Shown here in pieces: positions 41,560 to 50,656 of a stretch of DNA of 57,103 bases. Origin of the DNA: Fimbriimonadaceae bacterium (GTDB lineage: Bacteria > Armatimonadota > Fimbriimonadia > Fimbriimonadales > Fimbriimonadaceae); the NCBI GenBank assembly GCA_025934835.1, contig JAICWL010000009.1, positions 1 to 57,103 on the forward strand, written 5' to 3'. The notes below the pieces were generated by a model. The model did no database searches. It saw only the letters and a program-made list of their open reading frames with translations, and was not told the origin of the DNA. Position 1 is the first letter of the stretch. The number at the start of each line of letters is the position of its first letter. The position numbers and the translations under genes were made by a program.

Positions 41560-43956
41560 GTGCTGCTCGGCGCGTTGGCCGCGCTCGGGACGCTTTGCAG
41601 CGCCCAAACGAAGCCCCTCCAGATCCGCATGATGGCGGGCGTCGGCTACGGCATCCCACCGAAGGAATCCACTTCGACCACCTATCAGGTGCGCCGCGCG
41701 GTATTCGAGGAGTTCGAGAAGCGCAATCCCGACGTACGCGTCGTCAATGCGGGCGGGCTGAACCTGGTTGGCGACAACGCCGATAGCATGTTCCTGATGT
41801 CCATGGCCGGCGACAGCGCGCCGGACCTGTTCTATGTGAACTTCCGCCAGTACTACACGTTCCTGGAGCAAGGGTTCTGCCGCCCGCTGGACGACCTTAT
41901 CGCCAAAGACCGCAACGTCACTGCGCGCATCAATCCGGCGGTCATGAAGGTGCTAACAAGCTACGACGGGCACATCTACGCGATCCCGTTTTTCCAAGTG
42001 GCGATCGCGCTCTACTACCGCAAGGATTTCTTTCGCGCTGCGGGCCTCGATCCCACGCGGCCTCCGCGAACCTGGGCCGAATTCTACGAAGACGCACAGA
42101 AGCTGACCACGCCCAACCGATACGGATTCGAGTTCTCCTCGCCGCCGGGCTACCACTGGCAGAACTTCCTCTACGAAGCCGGAGGCGAGGTGGCGCAGCC
42201 GGCCGAGAACGGAAATTGGAAGTCGGTCATAGCTTCGCCTCAGGCCGCCAAAGCAGTCGACTTCTATCGGCGGCTCGTCGTGGACAAGTGGAAGAACCCG
42301 GACGGCGGCTTGGTCGGCCCGGCCGCGGGAATCTCCACAGACCTGACGAACGACATCCGGCTCGGGAAGACGGCGATGTGGCTCAGCTACACGTACGACG
42401 TCGTGCTGAACAACAGCGACCTTTCCCCATCGCTCATCGGCGTGGCAGCATTGCCGGCTGGGCCCGCCGGCCAGCGAAACGAGGTGAACGCGGGCATGTG
42501 GGCGATCAGCTCGTCTGTGAAGGACCCTAAGAAGCTCGACGCCTGCTGGCGATTTATCAAGTTCTTCGCGGGGGACGAGGCGGCCCGGATGAACACCGAG
42601 AAGATGGTCGAGCTAGGGCTCGGGAATCTCGTAAATCCCACTTGGCTCAAGAAGTTCGGATACGACGACCTGCTTGGCGAGGTCGACCCCGAGTACATGA
42701 AGGCCAACGAGAGCCTGTTCAAGACAGGTCATCCCGAGCCTTACGGCAAGAACTGCCAGCAGGTCTATTCGGTCATGGACGATTTGCTCGACCGGGCGAG
42801 ACTCGAGCCGAGCACACCGGCGATGCAGATCCTGCGCAGGGCCCAAGCCGAGATGGACCAGAAGCTGCTCGGATATACGCCGCCGGACGTTCTGCGCGTC
42901 CAGCGGGAGTGGGCGGAAGGGATTTTGGCCGCGCTCCTGGCGCTGGCCGCGGGCTGCGGCGTTTGGTTTTGGCGTCGATGGCAGGCGCGGCGCGGCCCAA
43001 CGGACGAGCATCTCCCCGCGGGAATCGACCGCAGGCGGCTGTGGGCCTTCATGGCCGTATGCCTGGCCCCGGCAATGCTCAGCATTCTGGTGTGGGCGTA
43101 CTACCCGCTCGCCAAGGGCCTCGAGATCGCATTCCAGGATTACAAAATCACAGGCGCGTCCCATTGGGTCGGGCTCGACAACTTCATCGGCGTGTTCAGC
43201 CAGCCTGTGTTTTACAAATCGCTGTGGAACTCGCTGCTGTACGTGATGCTCAGCCTCGGCATCGGGTTCTTCCTGCCGATTTTCCTGGCCCTCGCTCTAA
43301 ACGAGGTCCCGCGAGGCAAGGTGTTCTTCCGAACGATTTACTACCTGCCCGCGATGACATCCTCGATCGTCGTTTCGCTCGTCTGGCGGCAGTTCTACGA
43401 CAAATCGCCCGATGGAATCCTGAACTCGATGATCGCCCCGGTGATCACACATGTTCTGAACCCCATCCTGACCTTCCTCGGGCAGGCTCCCGCGCCTGTG
43501 GCGAACGACTGGCTCGGCAATCCGTCGCTGGCGATGTTCGCGGTCGTACTTCCAGGTATCTGGGCTGGCGCGGGCCCCGGTTCGATTCTCTATTTGGCCG
43601 CGCTCAAGAGCATTTCGCCGGAGCGGTACGAGGCCGCCGACATCGATGGCGCGAGCTGGTGGCAGAAGATTCGCCACGTGACGCTTCCCGGCCTAAAGCC
43701 GCTGATCCTCATCAATCTGCTAGGCGTTTCGATCGCCGGCTTCAAGGCGATGGAGAACATATTCGTGCTGACCCAAGGCGGGCCGCTCAACTCGACGCGC
43801 ACCATCGGGCTCGACATTTGGCAGAACGCGTTCATGTTCCTGAAGTTCGGCTACGCGACAGCGGCTGCCTGGGTGATGGGCTCGATCCTTATCGGCTTCA
43901 CGCTCGTGCAGATCCGAACGCTGCTGAACATGCGCTTCAGTACTGCCCAGGCGTAG
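41560..43956 (+). CDS. Fusion of sugar-binding protein (family 1) with ABC sugar permease (UgpA/MalF-like)
   Basis: 798 residues. The N-terminus (GALAALGTLCSAQTK) looks like a signal sequence, then residues ~20-450 form an extracellular solute-binding protein (VRRAVFEEFEKRNPDVRVV, LFYVNFRQYYTFLEQGF, TSYDGHIYAIPFFQVAIALYYRKDF). A helix at ~455-475 (ILAALLALAAGCGVWFW) links to a permease of ~300 residues with the EAA loop EAADIDGASWWQKIRHVTLPGLKPL near 690. It would import a carbohydrate with its receptor tethered to the channel. The second permease (MalG-type) and ATPase are not adjacent. The start is GTG at 41560; the ATG at 41556 is out of frame. Confidence 0.9.
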   Translation: MLLGALAALGTLCSAQTKPLQIRMMAGVGYGIPPKESTSTTYQVRRAVFEEFEKRNPDVRVVNAGGLNLVGDNADSMFLMSMAGDSAPDLFYVNFRQYYTFLEQGFCRPLDDLIAKDRNVTARINPAVMKVLTSYDGHIYAIPFFQVAIALYYRKDFFRAAGLDPTRPPRTWAEFYEDAQKLTTPNRYGFEFSSPPGYHWQNFLYEAGGEVAQPAENGNWKSVIASPQAAKAVDFYRRLVVDKWKNPDGGLVGPAAGISTDLTNDIRLGKTAMWLSYTYDVVLNNSDLSPSLIGVAALPAGPAGQRNEVNAGMWAISSSVKDPKKLDACWRFIKFFAGDEAARMNTEKMVELGLGNLVNPTWLKKFGYDDLLGEVDPEYMKANESLFKTGHPEPYGKNCQQVYSVMDDLLDRARLEPSTPAMQILRRAQAEMDQKLLGYTPPDVLRVQREWAEGILAALLALAAGCGVWFWRRWQARRGPTDEHLPAGIDRRRLWAFMAVCLAPAMLSILVWAYYPLAKGLEIAFQDYKITGASHWVGLDNFIGVFSQPVFYKSLWNSLLYVMLSLGIGFFLPIFLALALNEVPRGKVFFRTIYYLPAMTSSIVVSLVWRQFYDKSPDGILNSMIAPVITHVLNPILTFLGQAPAPVANDWLGNPSLAMFAVVLPGIWAGAGPGSILYLAALKSISPERYEAADIDGASWWQKIRHVTLPGLKPLILINLLGVSIAGFKAMENIFVLTQGGPLNSTRTIGLDIWQNAFMFLKFGYATAAAWVMGSILIGFTLVQIRTLLNMRFSTAQA

Positions 43957-44113
43957 GCCCGCCGAGGGGCGGCGAGTCCGACCCTTGGTCTTCGTCGGTC
44001 TTGCCGACCCCCTTGGGCTTCTGCTTGCCGGCTTGGGGCTCGGACTTTGGCGGCTTGGGTCTCGGCTTCGGGGGCGCGATGCGTTCGGGTGGCTTCTGAG
44101 ATTTATCGGCCAT
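43937..44113 (-). CDS. Short proline/lysine-rich protein, possible
   Basis: 58 residues starting ATG at 44113 and ending TGA at 43937-43939. The sequence is disordered-looking and basic: MADKSQKPPERIAPPKPRPK at the start, many PK and KP pairs, an acidic patch (KTDEDQGSD), and GGPTPGQY at the end. Its last 20 bp lie antisense to the end of the SBP-permease gene. There is no ideal ribosome-binding spacing (AAAAGGG abuts the ATG). It is supported mainly by an open frame with strong bias; it may be chance. Confidence 0.4.
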   Translation of the reverse strand: MADKSQKPPERIAPPKPRPKPPKSEPQAGKQKPKGVGKTDEDQGSDSPPLGGPTPGQY

Positions 44114-44138
44114 CCCTTTTAGACCGATCGCGTAGACC

Positions 44139-44591
44139 TCAGGGCAGCGGCTTCCACATCGCGGTGCGATCGAGATGTCGAAAACCGCTGCGTTCGTAGA
44201 ACACCCTGGCCGCTGCGTTGTGGCGCTCCGGGGTCAGCTCGATCGCCTGCGCGCCCCAGCTCGTTGCCTCATGCTCGACCCGCGCGAGCAAGGCTGCGCC
44301 GCAGCCCAGGCCCCGAGCGTCCGGTTCGACATACAGGTCGGTCAGCACCGCCAGAATGCCCCCAAACTCGATGTCGAACCCTTTGGTCGCCATCGCATAG
44401 CCAATCGGCCGCCCCTCCGTTTCCAAAATCCAGCACCCTCCGAACGCGCCGCTCTCCAGGAGGAGCTGTACCGCCGGAATTACGCGGCCGCTATCGAATG
44501 GGATGCCATCCTCCTGGTAATAGGCTCGGACGAACTGCACGATGAGATCGTGCTCTTCGGGGCCGGCAGGGCGAATGGAATGCGCGCGCAC
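44139..44591 (-). CDS. GNAT-family N-acetyltransferase
   Basis: About 150 residues from GTG at 44591, with TTG at 44600 as an alternative. A GNAT domain is clear: IRPAGPEEHDLIVQFVRAYYQ at the start, the acetyl-CoA loop LYVEPDARGLGCGAALLARVEHEA, and ELTPERHNAAARVFYERSGF. The substrate is unknown. It follows the FAD oxidoreductase gene by 26 bp on the same strand. Confidence 0.78.
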   Translation of the reverse strand: MRAHSIRPAGPEEHDLIVQFVRAYYQEDGIPFDSGRVIPAVQLLLESGAFGGCWILETEGRPIGYAMATKGFDIEFGGILAVLTDLYVEPDARGLGCGAALLARVEHEATSWGAQAIELTPERHNAAARVFYERSGFRHLDRTAMWKPLP

Positions 44592-44617
44592 GGCAACCAA
44601 TATGAACGAGCCGGCAG

Positions 44618-46159
44618 CTACAGCGCTCGAAGTTGCGGCCAGGAGAGCTCGACGCCTTGGCTCGTGAGAAGGGCCTGAAACTCCTCGAGGAGCGCCTCGG
44701 TTTCGTAAACCTCCGCGGGCTCGCGGCAGTTTCCGATGCAGAACGCCGCCAGCAGCCCCGCGGCCTCCCCTATGTTCCACTCCACGGGGTGCAAGCGATA
44801 GCAGCCGTTCGTGATATGCGTCGTGCCGATGTTCTTGCAAGCGGGGATGAGGTTCCGCATCCGCACAGGGATCAGCGCCCCAAGCGGGATCTGAAAAGGC
44901 AGTGTGCTGGTATCGATGTAGTTGTGGCCGCCCGTATCGGGATGGAGATCGATCCGGTACGCCCCGACGCCGACCGAATCCTTGAACGTCGGCGCGTGAT
45001 CCGAGCCGGGATTGGTATAGGCGGCCACGTGCTGCTCGAGCACTGTGAACCGCGCTCGAATGCGGCGCGATTCCCGCACGTAAGGCGCCATCGCCAGACC
45101 GTCGTCGGCGCCGGTCAGATCGGGCCGCAAATAAAGACCCGGGTAACCCTGGCCGCCATCCGGGCGCGGACACTCGGTTTGGAGCCAGTACAGCAAGCTC
45201 AGAGAAAGGGTTCGCGCCTCGCTTAGCGCCGTCTCGTCCCGATCGATCAGCGGCCGGACGAAGTAATCGTTCATCGGCCAGTTCACGATAGTCACGGGGT
45301 GCTCGCCTCGCCCGCTTTGGAACTTCGCGGGATCGAGTATCTGCCGATATCGAAACCACGACCGCCAGTCCCCCGCGAACAGCGGCATGTCACGCCTTTC
45401 GAGTGTCTTTGGGTCGAGGTCCGCGAGCGAAAATAGCGGGCCGGGCCAAAACGGAGGACGATACTCGCGCCAGCGCTCGTAATCGTCCGGCTTGTCGACC
45501 ACGCGGTGAGAGCCTTCGTCGTGCGCCATGGCGAACACCCAAGTGATGCCCTGGACGCTCGAGGGCTCCGCCGGCCCGTCCAAGGCGTTCGGCTCGCCGG
45601 TATCCGCGCGGGACTCGGCGCCAGTTACAAACTCCGTACCCGAAAGCTCCAGAAGCTCCCCCAGCTCAGTGGCGTCCAGAACGAACTTGGCTCGAACGGT
45701 CTCGCTGCCATGGGGCCCTGAGAACACAACCGTGGACACGACGTCGTGGTCCGAGTGAGCGGCCAAGGGCCGCCTGCACAGCCGCACTTCCGCGCCTTCG
45801 ATCTCGACCATCTCGCGCAATGCGTGCAGGGCGATCTGCGGCTCGCAGCACAACCCGCTTACCCATCCGCCTCCCGGATTGAGGCGCACATTCTGCGCGA
45901 ACGCTGGGAGCAGATCCGTTTGGCGCCGGTACTGTGACCGGATTCGCTCGCGCAGCCTGCGATACCGCCGGGTGCAGCCGCACTGCTCGATCCACGGGTG
46001 CTCGTCCGGTGGCGTCGCCTGCGATGTGAGCTGCCCGCCGATACAGCGAGTCTCCTCGGTCATCACCACCCGCAAGCCCAGGGACGCTGCTGCGATGGCC
46101 GCTGCGCAGCCTCCGAGCCCGCCGCCCACGACGAGCACGTCGCAGCTCGACTCCTTCAT
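44618..46159 (-). CDS. FAD-dependent oxidoreductase (FAD_oxidored, PF12831-type)
   Basis: 513 residues. The N-terminal Rossmann motif is CDVLVVGGGLGGCAAAIAAA, followed by GGQLTSQATPPDEHPWIEQCG, which is typical of this secreted-or-cytoplasmic group found often with sugar-degradation clusters in related bacteria. Further signs are ATELGELLELSGTEFV and GTTHITNGCYRLHPVEWNIGEAAG (FAD-binding end). No signal peptide is seen. The reaction is unknown. It is divergent from the GNAT gene at 46208. Confidence 0.85.
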   Translation of the reverse strand: MKESSCDVLVVGGGLGGCAAAIAAASLGLRVVMTEETRCIGGQLTSQATPPDEHPWIEQCGCTRRYRRLRERIRSQYRRQTDLLPAFAQNVRLNPGGGWVSGLCCEPQIALHALREMVEIEGAEVRLCRRPLAAHSDHDVVSTVVFSGPHGSETVRAKFVLDATELGELLELSGTEFVTGAESRADTGEPNALDGPAEPSSVQGITWVFAMAHDEGSHRVVDKPDDYERWREYRPPFWPGPLFSLADLDPKTLERRDMPLFAGDWRSWFRYRQILDPAKFQSGRGEHPVTIVNWPMNDYFVRPLIDRDETALSEARTLSLSLLYWLQTECPRPDGGQGYPGLYLRPDLTGADDGLAMAPYVRESRRIRARFTVLEQHVAAYTNPGSDHAPTFKDSVGVGAYRIDLHPDTGGHNYIDTSTLPFQIPLGALIPVRMRNLIPACKNIGTTHITNGCYRLHPVEWNIGEAAGLLAAFCIGNCREPAEVYETEALLEEFQALLTSQGVELSWPQLRAL

Positions 46160-46207
46160 GTCCGAAGGCTACCTTCGTCTTCTCGGCCGCTCGGGAAGCA
46201 CGGCACA

Positions 46208-46747
46208 ATGAGAAGAATGATCGTTCGCCCGGCTACGAAAGAGGACCTTGCCGCCATCGTGGGCATCGAAGCCGAAGCGATCTTGAACGGCGATGCGCAC
46301 TTCGGATACGAGCCGACGCCTATCGAGGACGCGATGCGCTCCTTCTTGGCTGCCGAAGGTCGCTACCCTTGGATCGTGGCCGAAGATTGCGAATCGGTAG
46401 TGGGTTTCGCCCGGTGCGGGGCATGGCGCGCAAGGGAAGCGTACTCCTGGTCATGTGAGGTAGGCGTTTATGTGACTCCCGAACGCCAGGGGCAGGGGAT
46501 AGGCGCGGCGCTATACCGCGAGATGTTCCCGGCCATGGAGAAGATGGGCAATCGCACTGTGATCGCGGGCATCGCGCAGCCCAATCCCGCCAGCGTCCGG
46601 CTTCACGAGGCGTTCGGCATGACGTACGCCGGAACCTTGCCCCGCGTTGGATGGAAGCACGGCCGATGGATCGACGTCGGCTATTGGGTCCGGTCTTTCG
46701 GGCCTATGTCGCAGCCGCCGGAGCCTCGTCATCGGCCGCCTGGGTGA
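46208..46747 (+). CDS. Phosphinothricin-acetyltransferase-like GNAT protein
   Basis: 179 residues. Closely follows the PAT/YncA pattern: IVRPATKEDLAAIVGIEAEAI at the start, RAREAYSWSCEVGVYVTPERQGQGIGAALYREM as the CoA loop, and GIAQPNPASVRLHEAFGMTYAGTLPRVGWKHGRWIDVGYW. Such enzymes acetylate amines or amino acids such as methionine sulfoximine. The actual substrate is unknown. Its last 44 bp overlap the end of the convergent DUF1003 gene. Confidence 0.85.
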   Translation: MRRMIVRPATKEDLAAIVGIEAEAILNGDAHFGYEPTPIEDAMRSFLAAEGRYPWIVAEDCESVVGFARCGAWRAREAYSWSCEVGVYVTPERQGQGIGAALYREMFPAMEKMGNRTVIAGIAQPNPASVRLHEAFGMTYAGTLPRVGWKHGRWIDVGYWVRSFGPMSQPPEPRHRPPG

Positions 46748-47219
46748 GCACCTGCTGCACGTCGCATCCCAGCTTCTCGAGCATGGCGTACATCATCGCG
46801 TTCTGATGCTCCAAGTGATGCAGAATCGTCTCGACCTCCATCTCGGCCTTGATGTTGACCTCGAAATCGCTCTCCGCACGCTTCTCCGAGTGGCGGCCCT
46901 GCAGATTCTGGCCCACCATCAGCAGCGGCATAAGAAAGATCTGGATCATGTTCGAGATGAACAGCCAGAAAACGAACGACATCGGCGGATCGAACTGAAG
47001 CGACTTCGGGGCAAGAAAGTTCCATCCCAGCCAGAACGTGGTCCATGCGACGATGACGAGAAAAAAGCCCATCGTGCCAACGTGGTCCGTAATGAAGAGC
47101 GCGGCCCGCTCGAGGCCGGTGAGCGAGTCCTGATGCTCCTTGTTGACATTTCTCACCGGCTTGCGATTCTTCTTCAATTCGCGCAACGACTTCGGGCGCA
47201 TGGAGTGCGGCATGTGCAT
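46704..47219 (-). CDS. DUF1003 membrane protein
   Basis: 171 residues from the ATG at 47219 (GTG at 47243 is also possible). It has the DUF1003 layout: the VNKEHQDSLTGLERAALFITDHVGTMGFF region, two membrane helices (VIVAWTTFWLGWNFLA and FVFWLFISNMIQIFLMPLLMVG), then a helical cytoplasmic end. Function unknown. Its 3' end overlaps the GNAT gene; it is divergent from alaS. Confidence 0.85.
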   Translation of the reverse strand: MHMPHSMRPKSLRELKKNRKPVRNVNKEHQDSLTGLERAALFITDHVGTMGFFLVIVAWTTFWLGWNFLAPKSLQFDPPMSFVFWLFISNMIQIFLMPLLMVGQNLQGRHSEKRAESDFEVNIKAEMEVETILHHLEHQNAMMYAMLEKLGCDVQQVLTQAADDEAPAAAT

Positions 47220-47360
47220 GCAGCAATACTTCGCTACAACCACCCCTCGCGCCTACCGATGCCCGTCGGTTTGCGCTGAATTTGGCTGATTTTTGAGGCG
47301 GAGAGGGTTCCTGGGCCTCGCCGCGCGCGGTTTCCTCCAGCCGGTACGCTTTCATTTGAC

Positions 47361-50180
47361 ATGACGGTGCGCGAGCTTCGAGAGAAATATCTGCGCTTCT
47401 TCGAATCGAAGGGACACAAGGTCGTGCCTTCGGGCTCGCTGATTCCCTACGACGTGACCGGCAGGCTCGACGAGTCTCTGCTGTTCAACGGCGCCGGGAT
47501 GGTGCAGTTCAAGCCGTATTTCCGGGGAACCGCGAGGCCGGAGAGCCCGCGCGTCACAAACTGCCAGAAGTGCGTTCGCACGGGCGACATCGAGAGCGTG
47601 GGCGACCTGACTCACCTCACGTTCTTCGAGATGCTCGGCAATTTCTCGTTTGGCGATTACTTCAAAGCGCAAGCGATCGCCTTCTCCTGGGAGTTCCTCA
47701 CCTCGCCCGAGTGGCTGGGACTCGAGCCCAACAAGCTTTCCTTCACGATTTTCGAGGACGACGAGGAAGCCTTCACCGAGTGGTCTCTGTGGCTCCGGCA
47801 GGCCGGCATCGAGCCGGAAACCCGGATCATTCGGCTCGGTGAAGACACGAATTACTGGCCCGCAGGCTCGCTTACTTCGGGGCCGCCCGGCCCCTGCGGC
47901 CCGAACTCCGAGATGTTCTATTGGGTATCGGAGGATCCGCCCCCCGGCGCCGGATACACCCGAGATGACTGGTTGCAGGACGACGCCAAGGGCAATTGGC
48001 TGGAGATTTGGAACGACGTCTTCATTCAGTACGATTGGCAGGGCCGCCTGCGAAACCCGGCCAAACCGCAGGATGGATACGAGAAGGACGGGATGCCCGC
48101 GCTGCCCTTCCAGTCGATCGACACCGGTATGGGGCTCGACCGCACCGCGGCGGTGCTCGCCGGCAAGAAGTCGGTTTACGAGACGGACGCTTTTGAGCCC
48201 ATTATCCGAAAGATCGAAGACCTCCGCTGTCGCATGGGCGACAAGGGCGAGGCTGATAGGGCCCAAGAGAGCGGGGCCTCCGAGGATCCACAGGCCGTAG
48301 CCACGCGGATCATCGCCGACAACATCCGAACGGCCTGCTTTTGCATCGCGGACGGCGTCCTTCCCGGAAACAGCGGTCGCGGCTACGTCCTGCGCCGCCT
48401 CATCCGGCGCGCTGTGCTGAAGGGCCAGCGGGTGCTCGGGTTCGAGAAGCCCTTCTTCCACGAGGTGTTCGAAGGCGTGAGGGACGCCATGGGCCACCAC
48501 TATCATGAGCTCAACGAGCGCAGCGACACGATCGTCGAGACCTTGAAGAGCGAGGAGTCGCTGTTTCGCCGAACGCTTGCCGCGGGTTCGGCTCTGCTTC
48601 AGGCGGAGCTCGGAAATATGGCTTCGCGCGGAGTGCTTTCCGGTGAGACGGCCTTTCGACTGTACGACACTTACGGATTTCCGCTCGAGGTCACGCGCGA
48701 GATCGCGGGAGAGCAAGGAATTTCCATCGACGAGCAAGGCTACGAGCTGGCGATGGAGGAAGCCCAACGGAGGTCGCGCGCGGGGCAGGAGCGCGAGACC
48801 GTGTACGGCGGGCTCGAAGACTCCGGCGCGGAGCTGGCAGTACCCGATCCGCCGGCTTCGACGCTGTTCGTTGGGTACGAGTGCACCCAGGCGGAGGGCC
48901 GCATCGTGCGGGCCGTTCTGCTTTCCGACGGAGACGCCGGTTCCTCGTCCCGGCTTCGCGTGGCGCTCGATCAGACTCCCTTCTATGCCGAATCCGGCGG
49001 GCAGATCGGCGACCATGGCATGTTGATGGGCGACGGCTTCGCGATCAAGGTTTCGACCACCACGAAGTCCGCCGGCACTTTCTGGCATGAAGGGGAGCTC
49101 GAGCGGACCGACGAGATGCCCGTCCAGGCCATCCTGGGGCAAACGGTAACGGCCACTGTGCTATCGGCGCGACGAACCCGCATCATGCGCAACCACACGG
49201 CCACTCACCTGCTCCACGCGGCGCTGCGTCAAGTTCTCGGCACGCATGTCACACAGGCCGGATCGTACGTCGGACCCGATCATCTCCGGTTCGATTTCAC
49301 GCACGGCAAGTCGCTTTCCAAGGACGAGCTGGAGCGTGTCGAACGCATCGTCAACGAGCGGGTACTGGAAAACATCCCCGTCTCCACCTACGTGGACATT
49401 CCGATCGACGAGGCGCGGGCAAAGGGCGCTATGGCGCTGTTCGGCGAGAAGTACGGCGAACGTGTGCGCATGGTGGAAGTCGGCGGCTTCTCTCGGGAGC
49501 TTTGCGGCGGCACACACGTGCGCACGACCGGTGAAATCGGCCTGTTCAAGATCACGAGCGAGAGCAGTGCCGCAAGCGGCGTGCGGCGCATCGAGGCGAT
49601 CACAGGCGAAGCTGCTTACGACTGGACCTTGGATCAGGCTCGCCATATCCGCGACGCCGCCGAAAGGTTGAAGACAAGCCCGAAGGAGCTGGTCTCCGCC
49701 ATAGAAAGGACTCTGGAGCAGCTGCGAGACGAGACGCGGCGCCGCGAGAAGGCGGAGCAGTCGGCCCTTCGCGCGTCGGTACGGTCCGGAGGGCCCGATA
49801 CGCCGCAGGGGAGCGGGGCCGATTTCGCCGAGGTGGGGTCCACGCTCGTTTGGGCCAAGAACTTCGGTGAAGTGGACCAGAAGATAGCGGCCTCCGAGCT
49901 CGATAGCGCTGCCGGATCAAAGCCTAATCTGGTCGCCGTCGCCGCTGTTGCCGCAGACGGCAGGGTTACTTTCATCGCCAAGGCCGGCCCGGAGGCGGTC
50001 AACGCGGGGGCGCATTCGGGCAACCTTCTGCGCGAAGTCGCCAAGATCGCTGGCGGAGGCGGCGGTGGCCGCGCCGAATTCGCGACAGCAGGCGCGAAGG
50101 ACGCATCGAAGATCGACGAAGCTCTGGCGGCAGTTCCGGGTCTGCTGAAAGACCAGCTTGCGGCGAAGGGTTCTCGCTAA
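47361..50180 (+). CDS. alaS: Alanyl-tRNA synthetase
   Basis: Charges tRNA-Ala and edits misacylated tRNA. 939 residues. The class II catalytic core begins with LREKYLRFFESKGHKVVPSGSLIP and HLTFFEMLGNFSFGDYFK. The editing domain carries NHTATHLLHAAL (HxxxH), and the zinc-binding motif is LCGGTHVRTTGEIG (C-x3-H). A C-terminal C-Ala-like region ends the protein (GGGGGGRAEFATAGAKDASKIDEAL). It is intact and of normal length or slightly long. Its TAA interlocks with the stop of the convergent lipoprotein gene. Confidence 0.97.
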   Translation: MTVRELREKYLRFFESKGHKVVPSGSLIPYDVTGRLDESLLFNGAGMVQFKPYFRGTARPESPRVTNCQKCVRTGDIESVGDLTHLTFFEMLGNFSFGDYFKAQAIAFSWEFLTSPEWLGLEPNKLSFTIFEDDEEAFTEWSLWLRQAGIEPETRIIRLGEDTNYWPAGSLTSGPPGPCGPNSEMFYWVSEDPPPGAGYTRDDWLQDDAKGNWLEIWNDVFIQYDWQGRLRNPAKPQDGYEKDGMPALPFQSIDTGMGLDRTAAVLAGKKSVYETDAFEPIIRKIEDLRCRMGDKGEADRAQESGASEDPQAVATRIIADNIRTACFCIADGVLPGNSGRGYVLRRLIRRAVLKGQRVLGFEKPFFHEVFEGVRDAMGHHYHELNERSDTIVETLKSEESLFRRTLAAGSALLQAELGNMASRGVLSGETAFRLYDTYGFPLEVTREIAGEQGISIDEQGYELAMEEAQRRSRAGQERETVYGGLEDSGAELAVPDPPASTLFVGYECTQAEGRIVRAVLLSDGDAGSSSRLRVALDQTPFYAESGGQIGDHGMLMGDGFAIKVSTTTKSAGTFWHEGELERTDEMPVQAILGQTVTATVLSARRTRIMRNHTATHLLHAALRQVLGTHVTQAGSYVGPDHLRFDFTHGKSLSKDELERVERIVNERVLENIPVSTYVDIPIDEARAKGAMALFGEKYGERVRMVEVGGFSRELCGGTHVRTTGEIGLFKITSESSAASGVRRIEAITGEAAYDWTLDQARHIRDAAERLKTSPKELVSAIERTLEQLRDETRRREKAEQSALRASVRSGGPDTPQGSGADFAEVGSTLVWAKNFGEVDQKIAASELDSAAGSKPNLVAVAAVAADGRVTFIAKAGPEAVNAGAHSGNLLREVAKIAGGGGGGRAEFATAGAKDASKIDEALAAVPGLLKDQLAAKGSR

Positions 50181-50656
50181 GACCGGGTGAACTCGTGGCG
50201 TCCGGAGAGCTGCCCGATCGAAAACAGCGGGCCTGAGAGCTTTTTGTTGCCCGCCCCGACGTTCAGCACGATCGGGCTCGAGTACGCCTGCTTGACAAGC
50301 GGGATCGGAATGAACCGCTTATTCGGGTTCCGCACCTCGGCGCCGCCGTAATCGTCGATCGACTCGTCTTTCGGCGAGAGGATCACCTGCGCGCCTTTCG
50401 GGGCCCACGAACCGCTCAGGTCGACTGCTTCCTGCTCCCCTTCCAGGTGCATTTTGAACCTGTATTCGGTGGCGTAAAGCATGAGGTACCCCTTCAGGTC
50501 AAAGCGCTTAATGTCCTTGGGTTCCGTCCCGGCAATCTGCTCGGCTGTGAAGCCACCTTCCCACCTGCCCAGAAGCGGAACGATTTTCTTGTTCGAGCAG
50601 CCGGCTGGGGCGATCAGGCAAGGCAGGAGCCACAACAGCGAGATTTTCGGCCTCAT
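50177..50656 (-). CDS. Small lipoprotein of unknown function
   Basis: 159 residues with a lipobox (LIAPAGC). The mature part is beta-rich (LLGRWEGGFTAEQIAG, YLMLYATEYRFKMHLEGEQE). It resembles small lipocalin-like or DUF-type lipoproteins, but no family is assigned. It overlaps the queE end by 4 bp and probably shares its transcript. Its stop interlocks with that of alaS at 50177-50180. Confidence 0.6.
   Translation of the reverse strand: MRPKISLLWLLPCLIAPAGCSNKKIVPLLGRWEGGFTAEQIAGTEPKDIKRFDLKGYLMLYATEYRFKMHLEGEQEAVDLSGSWAPKGAQVILSPKDESIDDYGGAEVRNPNKRFIPIPLVKQAYSSPIVLNVGAGNKKLSGPLFSIGQLSGRHEFTRS

Noticed and set aside
41556..41786. ATG-started frame beginning at 41556 beside the SBP-permease gene
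   Set aside because: It is out of frame with the clear transporter sequence and encodes an Arg-rich shadow; the true start is the GTG at 41560.
45998..46207. Upstream extension of the GNAT gene at 46208
   Set aside because: The added stretch lies opposite the start of the FAD oxidoreductase gene and is rich in Arg, Pro and Ser as expected of a shadow frame; the GNAT fold begins at MRRMIVRPAT.
46647..47279. Long plus-strand open frame opposite the DUF1003 gene
   Set aside because: Composition is His/Arg-rich and lacks any fold; the minus-strand DUF1003 protein explains the DNA.
47352..49142. A 596-codon minus-strand frame opposite alaS
   Set aside because: It is the antisense of a well-conserved alaS gene and has typical shadow composition for GC-rich DNA.
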